From positions 1-8,522 of the forward strand of contig JBBIOZ010000067.1 of assembly GCA_037443105.1 (NCBI GenBank): a stretch of DNA of 8,522 bases, given 5' to 3'. Positions 1-5,531 of this stretch are shown here, one piece after another; positions within the stretch are counted from its first letter, which is position 1, and every line of letters begins with the position of its first letter. Position numbers and translations under genes: made by a program. The DNA comes from JAWCLZ01 sp037443105 (GTDB lineage: Archaea > Halobacteriota > JAWCLZ01). The notes below the pieces were generated by a model. It did no database searches, was not told where the DNA came from, and saw nothing but the letters and a program-made list of their open reading frames with translations.

Positions 1-95
1 CCACTTTTACCTATGATTGCAATTCCAAATACGCCTGCCACGCTTTTTAAATCTTTTATGAATTTTTCCCTTTCCTCAGGGGTTCCAAATTCCAT
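1..95 (-). CDS. 5' end of an unidentified gene (possibly Roadblock/LC7-like)
   Basis: Only the first 31 codons are inside the window; the gene runs off the left edge. The ATG lies at 95-93, and the reading starts MEFGTPEEREKF and continues through FIKDLKSVAGVFGIAIIGKSG without a stop. An amphipathic helix followed by a GV-G-x-IIGK-SG strand-turn is reminiscent of the start of Roadblock/LC7 (MglB-like) domains, but 31 residues are too few to assign a family. The gene begins 70 bp beyond the fwdF-like stop codon on the same strand. A TATA-like element 27 bp upstream of the ATG suggests it can be transcribed on its own, perhaps leaderless, because no Shine-Dalgarno sequence is visible. Another ATG 4 bp upstream (99-97) hits a stop after seven codons and is not used. 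Confidence 0.5.
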   Translation of the reverse strand, partial: MEFGTPEEREKFIKDLKSVAGVFGIAIIGKS

Positions 96-116
96 TCATA
101 ATAAAATAAAATCATC

Positions 117-127
117 TTATATTTATT
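117..127 (-). promoter_or_regulatory. TATA-like promoter for the left-edge gene
   Basis: On the minus strand this reads approximately AAATATAAG, an archaeal TATA-like element centred about 27 bp upstream of the ATG at 95. That spacing places transcription start at or within a few bases of the start codon. The surrounding DNA is very A+T-rich, so chance matches are likely. Confidence 0.35.
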
Positions 128-165
128 ATTTTAGTATATTATCATTTTAGAATATCATTTTAATT

Positions 166-1500
166 TTAGAGAACTTTCAATCGCTTCTCGATCTCAGCGG
201 TGGCTTTTTCAGCTGTATCTCTCTCCCAGAGGTATCTAACTTTTATATTATTTAACAAATTTAGCAATGCAGCCAGCTTTTTCTGAATCTTTTCATCAAA
301 TTTTCCCTTCTCAAGTTCTTTTATTTCTTCAGGTAATTTAACTTCCATTTCCGGCTTCAGTTCAGGCTTAACCTCCACCTCCTTCAGCTTAATAGCTCTT
401 GATACTGCCTCCTCGCGTTTTTTACCGAGAATTATATCGATGGCATTTTGCCACTCGTCCTTCCAAGGAGCCTCTGGAATTGGAGTGGTATGTGCTTTAT
501 TTCGCTTAACTGCTATTATTTGGTAGGGGCACGCATTGGAGCAGGCATCGCAGTAGATGCAAAGTTTATCCTCAACATCTATCTTTCTATCCTTAGGGAT
601 AAACCAAGCTTTAGAGGGACATATATTAAAGCAAGCGTGGCAGCCTATGGGGTCGCACTTAGGCAGGTTTCTTTCCACAAGTTTTATATCGCCCTCGAAT
701 GGCTTTATTAAGTCCATGCCATCGTATGGGCATACTAATTTGCACCAGCCTGCACGAGTGCACTTTTGCTGATCAACCTCGATTGTTCCAAATTTCCTAG
801 GAATATCAACTATCGCTTCTCTGCCATCTATAAGTTCAACCTCAATCGCTTTCTCAGGGCATAAAGCAACGCACATTCGACAGTAATCGCAGAGGCTTTC
901 ATCCACCAGCAGGCTCTCGAATGGCAGAGGCGAATCTGGCCTGAATTCCTTTTCGATCAATATAAAAGCCTGGCACATCTCAGTGCATACTCCGCAGAGT
1001 GTGCATTTTTTGGTATCTATCTTAATCGAACCTCTTGCGCCTTCTTTTTTAAGTGGCGCTATTTCAGCTTTCTTGGGCACGTTTATTTTAACCTTGATCG
1101 CTTGATTGGGGCATACCTTTTCACAGAGCTTGCAGGGCAGGCATTTTTCATTTGGCTCGGTTTTTAAAATCAGCTGGGGATATTTATCTTCCTTCAAGAT
1201 ATCCCTGCCATCTATAAACATCTTTGTGGCTCGAATTGGACAGAACACCGCGCACATTCCGCAGAAGGTGCATTTACTCAAGTCCATAATTACTGCAGGT
1301 GCATCTAAACCAGTTGCTATTTCTTTCACAGGTCCAAGGGTTAGTGCTTTTGCTGGGCAGATCTCAACGCATATTCCACAGCCGTTGCAGAGCTTGTAGT
1401 CATACTCCAGTTTTTTAACCATTTTTTTCTTCTCAGTGGCTGCTTCCTGAATGTAGATAAATTTAGGATGCTGGAAATCTTGAGAAGCTGTGACCTCCAT
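166..1500 (-). CDS. fwdF: FwdF/FmdF-type polyferredoxin (eight 4Fe-4S cluster motifs)
   Basis: A 444-residue cytoplasmic polyferredoxin, an electron wire resembling subunit F of formylmethanofuran dehydrogenase. Eight cluster motifs are visible. CxxCxxCxxxC starts at Cys38, 77, 120, 166, 204 and 314. The sixth motif has only three cysteines (C247, C253, C257, with Ala250 where the second is expected). The seventh is C282-x4-C287-x2-C290-x3-C294. The segment after the first cluster (LGPVKEIATGL) and the GWC...KPFEG stretch around 251-270 are recalled FwdF features and separate it from generic ferredoxins. FwdF has eight clusters in four two-cluster units, which agrees. About 30 extra residues precede the first cluster, and a charged tail of roughly 115 residues follows the last. 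The ATG at 1500-1498 is chosen over an upstream TTG (1521) because a GGAGGTGG site sits 6 nt before it. The gene starts one base after the hdrA stop, so the two are cotranscribed. Confidence 0.85.
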   Translation of the reverse strand: MEVTASQDFQHPKFIYIQEAATEKKKMVKKLEYDYKLCNGCGICVEICPAKALTLGPVKEIATGLDAPAVIMDLSKCTFCGMCAVFCPIRATKMFIDGRDILKEDKYPQLILKTEPNEKCLPCKLCEKVCPNQAIKVKINVPKKAEIAPLKKEGARGSIKIDTKKCTLCGVCTEMCQAFILIEKEFRPDSPLPFESLLVDESLCDYCRMCVALCPEKAIEVELIDGREAIVDIPRKFGTIEVDQQKCTRAGWCKLVCPYDGMDLIKPFEGDIKLVERNLPKCDPIGCHACFNICPSKAWFIPKDRKIDVEDKLCIYCDACSNACPYQIIAVKRNKAHTTPIPEAPWKDEWQNAIDIILGKKREEAVSRAIKLKEVEVKPELKPEMEVKLPEEIKELEKGKFDEKIQKKLAALLNLLNNIKVRYLWERDTAEKATAEIEKRLKVL

Positions 1501-1501
1501 A

Positions 1502-3844
1502 TTAAGCCACCTCCGAGCCAACTGGACCTAATTTTTTAAGCTCTTCGCTGAACTGCTCAATAACTCTTGCAACTTTCTCCCCCTCACTTGCAGCTATCCA
1601 TTCAACTCTGAGTCTGCGATCATCTATTCCAATTTCCTTTAAAATTCGCTTGAGCACTTCCATTCTACGCTTAGCAGCAAAATTTCCAATGAAATAATGG
1701 CACTCGCCAAGTCTACATCCAGCCACCAGAACTCCATCCGCTCCCTCATTAAAGGCATCTAATATGAATTTGGGATTGATTCTACCAGTGCACATTACCC
1801 TTAAAATGCGGATATTCGTGGGATATTGAATTCGGGTTACGCCAGCGAGATCTGCACCTGCATATGAGCACCAGTTGCAGAATATACCAAGTATCAATGG
1901 ATATTCAGTTTTAACTTCAAGCAAGGCTTTAATTTGAGCCTCGATCTGCTCATTTGTAAACTGCCCCATCTCAATAGCCTCCGCTGGGCAAGCTGCGCTG
2001 CATACACCACAATTTACGCAGGCTAGCTCGTTTACCTTTGCCTTTCTACTTTGCACCTTCACTGCTTTAAAGCTGCATACATTTTCACAGAGCTTGCACC
2101 CAGTGCATTTGTCCTCGATGACCTGCGCGTAATATGGCTCAAGCTCGATCTCTCCTGCAGCGAGTAACCTAAGTACTCTCGATGCAGCAGCGCTGCCCTG
2201 CGCAATTGAAACTTGGATCTCCTTGGGACCTGAGGCACAGCCAGCTATGAATATACCCTCAGTATGAGCATCCACAGGTCGCATCTTTGGATGGGCAATT
2301 TGAAGAAAGCGATCAGGTCTCTCCAGTAGATTTAAAATTTGAGCCAGCTTCTTGGTACCGACGCTTGGCTCCATGCCAATTGATAATATTGCCATTTCAA
2401 ATTCTTTTTCCCCAAAGTCGCCGAGCAGCGTGTCCTCATATCTTAAAATCAAATTGCCATTCTCAACCTGCACTATCTCGCTTACCCTTCCCCTTATAAA
2501 TTCTATACCCAGTTTTCTAGCTTGAAGATAGTATTCCTCATAGCCTTCTCCGCTTGCTCTGATATCAGTGTAATAGATTGCTATCTCAGCATCGTGATAT
2601 CGCTCCTTTATTATAATCGCGTTTTTTATGGCTGCCATGCAGCAAACCCGCGAGCAGTATGGATTTCCAACGGCTTCATCTCTTGAGCCAACGCAGAGCA
2701 GGAAGGCAATTTTCTTAGGAATTCTACCATCTGAAATCCTTCTTAACTCTCCAAAAGTTGGGCCTGAGGCGTTTAGGATCCTTTCAACCTCAAGAGTTGT
2801 AATTACATTGGGATATCTTCCATAGCCATATTCTTTTTTTCTCCTAGCATCGAATGGCTGAAAGCCAGTGGCAACTATGATTGCACCAAAATTGAGTTCA
2901 TATTCCTCTGGCCTTTGCTCATAGTCAATTGCTTCCACACCGCAAGCTTCTTTGCATAATCCGCAGCCCACGCAGTGCTTTACATCTATAACTGCTTTAT
3001 AAGGAATTGCTTGAGGATATGGCACATATATTGCCTTTCGATTGCTTAGACCAAAGGTATATTCATTTGGCACTTCAATTGGGCAAACCTTGGTGCAGTC
3101 TTCAATGCACCCTCTGCATTTAGCTTCATCTACATAGCGTGGGTATTTTTTGATTTTAACACTGAAGTTACCAACCACCCCTTTAGCTTCCATTACCTCT
3201 GCGTTGGTTAATAGTCTGATATTCTTGTGATTCGCCACATCTACCATTTTTGGAGCTAAAACACAAATTGAGCAGTCATTGGTTGGAAATACTTCATTAA
3301 GCATTGCCATATAACCGCCTATCGTCGGGCTTCGCTCAACCAGTGTAACCTTAATGCCTGCATCTGCAAGGTCAAGTGCAGCTTGAATGCCAGCCACGCC
3401 ACTTCCTATTACCAGTACATCTCTATTCACCGGTACTTTTTTCTTCTCTAAGGGTTTAAGCAAGCGTGCCTTCGCCACAGCTGCTCTGACTAAGTCTTTT
3501 GCCTTTTGCGTTGCTCTTGATTTTTTACCGATATGCACCCAAGAGCATTGCTCTCGGATGTTGGCTATTTCTAGTAAAAATTCATTCAAACCAGCGCTTT
3601 CCACTGCTCGGCGAAAAGTCTTTTCATGCAGCCTAGGCGAGCAAGCTGCCACCACTATGCGGTCGAGCTTTTGCTCCTTAATATCCCTTTTAATCTCCTC
3701 CTGACCTTGATCAGAGCATGCATAGCGCAAATCCTTTGCGAGTGCAACGCCTTCTAAAGTATTGGCATAGTTTCTGACATTCGCTACATCCACCGTGCCA
3801 GCAATATTCAGACCGCAGTGGCATACATACACACCTATCCGCAT
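1502..3844 (-). CDS. hdrA: Heterodisulfide reductase subunit A fused to MvhD domain
   Basis: A 780-residue cytoplasmic flavo-iron-sulfur protein, the bifurcating core of Hdr complexes. Residues 1-140 form the HdrA N-terminal domain (CHCG at 8-11, C43, C68, C100). Residues 141-570 form the thioredoxin-reductase-like FAD domain: GSGVAG at 147-152, CSIC at 191-194, CVGSRD and the YCSRVCC cluster at 384-402, and the GCASGPKEI segment near 535. An inserted ferredoxin carries C243/C246/C250/C254 and C291/C294/C297/C301. A second ferredoxin has CxxCxxCxxxC at 580-590 and 609-619. Residues 650-770 match MvhD (delta subunit): C656, C659, C685, C710 and C715 in GCRLGECHY, which in the family binds a 2Fe-2S cluster and docks an electron donor. 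Length and order match the HdrA2-type fusion. No hdrB, hdrC or hydrogenase gene is adjacent. The ATG at 3844 gives the family-typical N-terminus; no ribosome site precedes it. Confidence 0.95.
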   Translation of the reverse strand: MRIGVYVCHCGLNIAGTVDVANVRNYANTLEGVALAKDLRYACSDQGQEEIKRDIKEQKLDRIVVAACSPRLHEKTFRRAVESAGLNEFLLEIANIREQCSWVHIGKKSRATQKAKDLVRAAVAKARLLKPLEKKKVPVNRDVLVIGSGVAGIQAALDLADAGIKVTLVERSPTIGGYMAMLNEVFPTNDCSICVLAPKMVDVANHKNIRLLTNAEVMEAKGVVGNFSVKIKKYPRYVDEAKCRGCIEDCTKVCPIEVPNEYTFGLSNRKAIYVPYPQAIPYKAVIDVKHCVGCGLCKEACGVEAIDYEQRPEEYELNFGAIIVATGFQPFDARRKKEYGYGRYPNVITTLEVERILNASGPTFGELRRISDGRIPKKIAFLLCVGSRDEAVGNPYCSRVCCMAAIKNAIIIKERYHDAEIAIYYTDIRASGEGYEEYYLQARKLGIEFIRGRVSEIVQVENGNLILRYEDTLLGDFGEKEFEMAILSIGMEPSVGTKKLAQILNLLERPDRFLQIAHPKMRPVDAHTEGIFIAGCASGPKEIQVSIAQGSAAASRVLRLLAAGEIELEPYYAQVIEDKCTGCKLCENVCSFKAVKVQSRKAKVNELACVNCGVCSAACPAEAIEMGQFTNEQIEAQIKALLEVKTEYPLILGIFCNWCSYAGADLAGVTRIQYPTNIRILRVMCTGRINPKFILDAFNEGADGVLVAGCRLGECHYFIGNFAAKRRMEVLKRILKEIGIDDRRLRVEWIAASEGEKVARVIEQFSEELKKLGPVGSEVA
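1507..1514 (-). promoter_or_regulatory. Shine-Dalgarno site of the fwdF-like gene
   Basis: GGAGGTGG, a near-perfect match to the archaeal anti-Shine-Dalgarno, lies inside the last codons of hdrA and ends 6 nt before the ATG at 1500. It fixes that ATG as the start and implies coupled translation with hdrA. Confidence 0.8.
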
Positions 3845-3870
3845 ATCAATTCATTAAAATCCTATTTATG

Positions 3871-3888
3871 CATATAATTTGCGTTTTT
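3871..3888 (-). promoter_or_regulatory. TATA/BRE promoter of the hdrA-fwdF operon
   Basis: On the minus strand the stretch reads AAAAACGC followed by AAATTATATG, a purine-rich BRE-like element and a TATA-like box centred about 31 bp before the hdrA ATG at 3844. With the usual archaeal spacing, transcription would start within a few bases of the ATG. This fits a leaderless message and the absence of a Shine-Dalgarno sequence. Confidence 0.5.
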
Positions 3889-4011
3889 AACCTCGGATTT
3901 AGATATATCTATGGAATGAATTCTTTCTCAAAATTGAATAGTAGCCTAGAATAGCCGGCTATATCTATTGCCTATACTCTACCATCAAATAATTTATATA
4001 AAATTATTTTT

Positions 4012-4029
4012 TAATCATCATAATGATTA
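4012..4029. promoter_or_regulatory. Possible operator: TAATCAT-CATA-ATGATTA
   Basis: A 7-bp inverted repeat with a 4-nt spacer ends 13 bp before a plus-strand TATA-like box. ATAATGATTAT within and just beyond it resembles the core of bacterial Fur-type boxes. Whether an archaeal metalloregulator binds here is inference; AT-rich DNA produces such repeats by chance. Confidence 0.3.
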
Positions 4030-4041
4030 TTAAAATAACAA

Positions 4042-4051
4042 TTTTTATATA
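4042..4051 (+). promoter_or_regulatory. Plus-strand TATA-like box
   Basis: TTTTTATATA would place a transcription start near 4072-4076, at the ATTAACGGGG stretch. This would leave a leader of about 70 nt before the small ORF at 4147. It directly follows the inverted repeat at 4012-4029. Confidence 0.35.
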
Positions 4052-4146
4052 CTAAGAAAAAGCTTGAATCATTAACGGGGGCTTTATATTGGGACTGAAA
4101 CGAGGCGCAGTGGATTTTTTAATCTTTTTAAACAGAGTGATGTGGA

Positions 4147-4311
4147 ATGCAAAATGAAGCGGAGAAGCTCAGGAAACTGGAATCTGTAATAATGCAAGCA
4201 TATAAAAGAATTGAGGATAAGCATAGCATTCGCTTAAAAATTGAAATATTAAAATCCCAGAGCTTAAATAACTCAAATAAGACATTTATCAACAATATTC
4301 GAGGACCATAG
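4147..4311 (+). CDS. Possible small protein, 54 residues, unknown
   Basis: The ORF starts MQNEAEKLRKLE and ends NNIRGP before a TAG. It is rich in Lys, Glu, Ile and Leu in a helix-like pattern over residues 1-40 and has no cysteines, signal peptide or membrane segment. I do not recognise it. A GTGAT match to the archaeal Shine-Dalgarno (4138-4142) lies 4 nt before the ATG, and a plus-strand TATA-like box lies about 100 bp upstream. A T-run follows at 4364. Against it are its small size, the AT-rich setting and an open frame on the opposite strand (4128-4325). The plus-strand reading is preferred because its composition is protein-like and it has a start context. Confidence 0.35.
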   Translation: MQNEAEKLRKLESVIMQAYKRIEDKHSIRLKIEILKSQSLNNSNKTFINNIRGP

Positions 4312-4355
4312 TAGTTGCGCTGCAAATAACAGAGTTTAAAATTAAAATAAAAAAT

Positions 4356-4369
4356 AAAAAAGCTTTTTT
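4356..4369 (+). terminator. Possible terminator, AAAAAAGCTTTTTT
   Basis: A 14-bp perfect palindrome gives a six-T run on the plus strand, 45 bp after the small ORF. Archaeal intrinsic terminators are essentially T-runs, so it could stop transcription of the small ORF before the next promoter. It is symmetrical and could act on either strand. Confidence 0.35.
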
Positions 4370-4483
4370 GGTTCTATATGCAAACGAAAATCTTGCTCTT
4401 GTGAAGAGTTGATCTTAGCATTTCAAAAGCGCATTTTTTGTATTTATATTGAGCTCTTATAATAGGTTCTCCTTTATTTACAA

Positions 4484-4493
4484 ATTTTTAAAT
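4484..4493 (+). promoter_or_regulatory. TATA box of the zinc protein/OGG1/ncsA operon
   Basis: ATTTTTAAAT is centred about 30 bp upstream of the ATG at 4519. No Shine-Dalgarno sequence precedes that ATG, so a leaderless transcript beginning at or near 4515-4519 is the simplest reading. Confidence 0.5.
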
Positions 4494-4518
4494 CATTTCG
4501 CTGCATATTATTTTAAAT

Positions 4519-4683
4519 ATGGGCGAAGTAGCTGGGATATGCAGTTTCTGTAGAAATGTTGGCTCTCTGTATACATGTAGTTTATGCGGAGCTACTGTTT
4601 GCAAAATATGCTATGTGCCGCAGCGAAGAATGTGCAAGCGCTGCGCGCGTGAGTTCGGCGTGGGTGAGCTTCGGCGTGGGTGA
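4519..4683 (+). CDS. Small eight-cysteine putative zinc-binding protein (54 residues)
   Basis: The protein starts MGEVAGICSFCRNVGSLYTC and contains four CxxC pairs: C8/C11, C20/C23, C28/C31 and C39/C42. Eight regularly paired cysteines in 54 residues predict two zinc sites, probably a compact, possibly interleaved, double zinc finger. Its form (ICxxC, then LYTCxLCGxxVCxxC, then CKRC) resembles small uncharacterised archaeal zinc-finger proteins, but I know no assigned function. The ATG at 4519 follows a well-placed TATA box and has no ribosome site, suggesting leaderless translation. Its TGA stop (4681-4683) overlaps a GTG in the OGG1 frame, so it leads the OGG1-ncsA operon. The last residues, GVGELRRG, are encoded by a 16-bp tandem duplication and may be a recent alteration of the C-terminus. 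Confidence 0.75.
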   Translation: MGEVAGICSFCRNVGSLYTCSLCGATVCKICYVPQRRMCKRCAREFGVGELRRG

Positions 4684-4687
4684 GCTT
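4654..4687 (+). repeat. Perfect 16-bp tandem duplication at a gene junction
   Basis: The unit TTCGGCGTGGGTGAGC occurs twice without mismatch (4654-4669, 4670-4685) and a third copy begins with TT. Because 16 is not a multiple of three, the second copy is read in a different frame. It ends the zinc-protein frame with TGA and supplies the GGTGA ribosome-binding match and a GTG upstream of the glycosylase. It is markedly more G-rich than its surroundings. Confidence 0.9.
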
Positions 4688-4694
4688 AGTTTTT

Positions 4695-5531
4695 ATGGGC
4701 TGCAAAGTATTTTATCTCGAAAATTTCAATTTAAATCATACTCTTAGCTGCGGGCAGGTTTTTCGCTGGAGATTCAATGGCGAAAAATGGATTGGAGTGG
4801 TTGAGAATTCAATTGTGAAAGCTAAACAGAGAGGTGAAAAGTTAATTGTTGAAGCTAATCTTAGCAGCGAGGCGATTTCGAGTTATTTTCGCCTAGAGGA
4901 TGACCTTGAAAAAATCTATCGCTGTATAGCTCGAGATAAAAATATGCAAATAATAATTGAGTTATACCGGGGGCTTCATCTAATTCGCCAAGACCCTTGG
5001 GAGTGCTTAATTTCCTATATATGCTCGGCTGCAAGTAATATTCCTAGGATTCAAAATGCGATTGAGAATATTTGCAAAAACTTCGGCATTAAAATTGCTC
5101 TAGGATATTATGGCTTTCCATCCCCCGAGAAGCTTTCAAGAGTGACTGAGCTTGAGCTGAAGAAGTGTGGACTGGGATTTCGCTCAGCTTCACTGCTTGA
5201 GGCAGCGAGGGCAGTTGTGAATGAAGAAATTGATTTGAATCGATTGCGAGAGTTGGATTACTCAACTGCGAAGGAGAAGTTGAAGGCGATCAAAGGAGTG
5301 GGCGATAAAATCGCGGATTGTGTTTTGCTTTTTTCCTGCGATAAACTTGAGGCCTTTCCAGTGGATATTCATATTAAAAGATATATGCAGCAAGTTTATT
5401 TCAACTCCAGATGTATTTCAAATGAAATAATACGAGGTTTTGCTCGCAATTATTTTGGGGAGTACTGTGGATATGCTCAGCAATATATCTATGCTTATCA
5501 GCGTGCGAGGTGGCAGCATGAAGTGCGATAA
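4695..5531 (+). CDS. ogg: 8-oxoguanine DNA glycosylase/AP lyase, OGG1 type
   Basis: Removes 8-oxoguanine from DNA and cleaves the abasic site by beta-elimination. Numbered from ATG 4695 (278 residues), residues about 10-85 are an OGG N-terminal domain with SCGQVFRW (G20 matches human G42, which contacts 8-oxoG). Residues about 90-275 are the helix-hairpin-helix-GPD fold: hairpin IKGVGDKIADC, then FPVDIH. K205 (Schiff base), C209 and D224 keep the exact spacing of human K249, C253 and D268. R118 and R163 match opposite-cytosine contacts R154 and R204, but the position of N149 is Ala113 and Y203 is Phe162. The C-terminal YAQQYIY matches the Q315/F319 region. The start is uncertain: GTG 4680 (GTGA overlap with the preceding stop) adds five residues. 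ATG 4695 is preferred, with GGTGA about 11 nt upstream. It overlaps ncsA by 14 bp. Confidence 0.93.
   Translation: MGCKVFYLENFNLNHTLSCGQVFRWRFNGEKWIGVVENSIVKAKQRGEKLIVEANLSSEAISSYFRLEDDLEKIYRCIARDKNMQIIIELYRGLHLIRQDPWECLISYICSAASNIPRIQNAIENICKNFGIKIALGYYGFPSPEKLSRVTELELKKCGLGFRSASLLEAARAVVNEEIDLNRLRELDYSTAKEKLKAIKGVGDKIADCVLLFSCDKLEAFPVDIHIKRYMQQVYFNSRCISNEIIRGFARNYFGEYCGYAQQYIYAYQRARWQHEVR
5507..5513 (+). promoter_or_regulatory. Shine-Dalgarno site of ncsA
   Basis: GAGGTGG lies within the end of the glycosylase gene and ends 4 nt before the ATG at 5518. It selects this ATG over the ATG at 5440, which would begin with 26 residues unlike the family N-terminus. Confidence 0.8.

Larger units (their letters stand above)
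3845..4146. other. Divergent AT-rich spacer with palindromes
   Basis: This stretch between hdrA and the possible small ORF holds no convincing gene. It carries the hdrA promoter, a perfect 12-bp palindrome ATAGCCGGCTAT (3951-3962), a 9-bp inverted repeat AAATAATTT/AAATTATTT with a 5-nt spacer (3987-4009), a 7-bp inverted repeat TAATCAT/ATGATTA with a 4-nt spacer (4012-4029), and a plus-strand TATA-like box (4042-4051). The last two lie next to each other, in the arrangement of an operator beside a promoter. Confidence 0.6.

Noticed and set aside
1501..1521. TTG start adding seven residues to the fwdF-like gene
   Set aside because: The ATG at 1500 has a perfect, well-spaced GGAGGTGG site and follows the hdrA stop directly.
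4074..4100. GGGGGCTTTATATTGGGACTGAAAC resembling the 3' end of an archaeal CRISPR repeat
   Set aside because: Only one copy is present in the window, with no spacer-repeat periodicity and no cas genes.
4128..4325. 65-residue minus-strand ORF opposite the small plus-strand ORF
   Set aside because: It has no ribosome site, a composition typical of an antisense shadow, and lies across the better-supported plus-strand ORF. It is kept only as an alternative.
4374..4495. Minus-strand open stretch of about 37 codons reading GEPIIRAQYKYKKCAFEML, upstream of the zinc-protein gene
   Set aside because: It reads like protein but has no start codon in frame other than an internal ATG and coincides with the operon promoter. 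Possibly a gene remnant; no homology could be tested.
5440..5517. Upstream ATG extending ncsA by 26 residues
   Set aside because: The extension lies within the glycosylase coding region in another frame, lacks a ribosome site and departs from the family start MKCDKC with its zinc ligands at 3 and 6.
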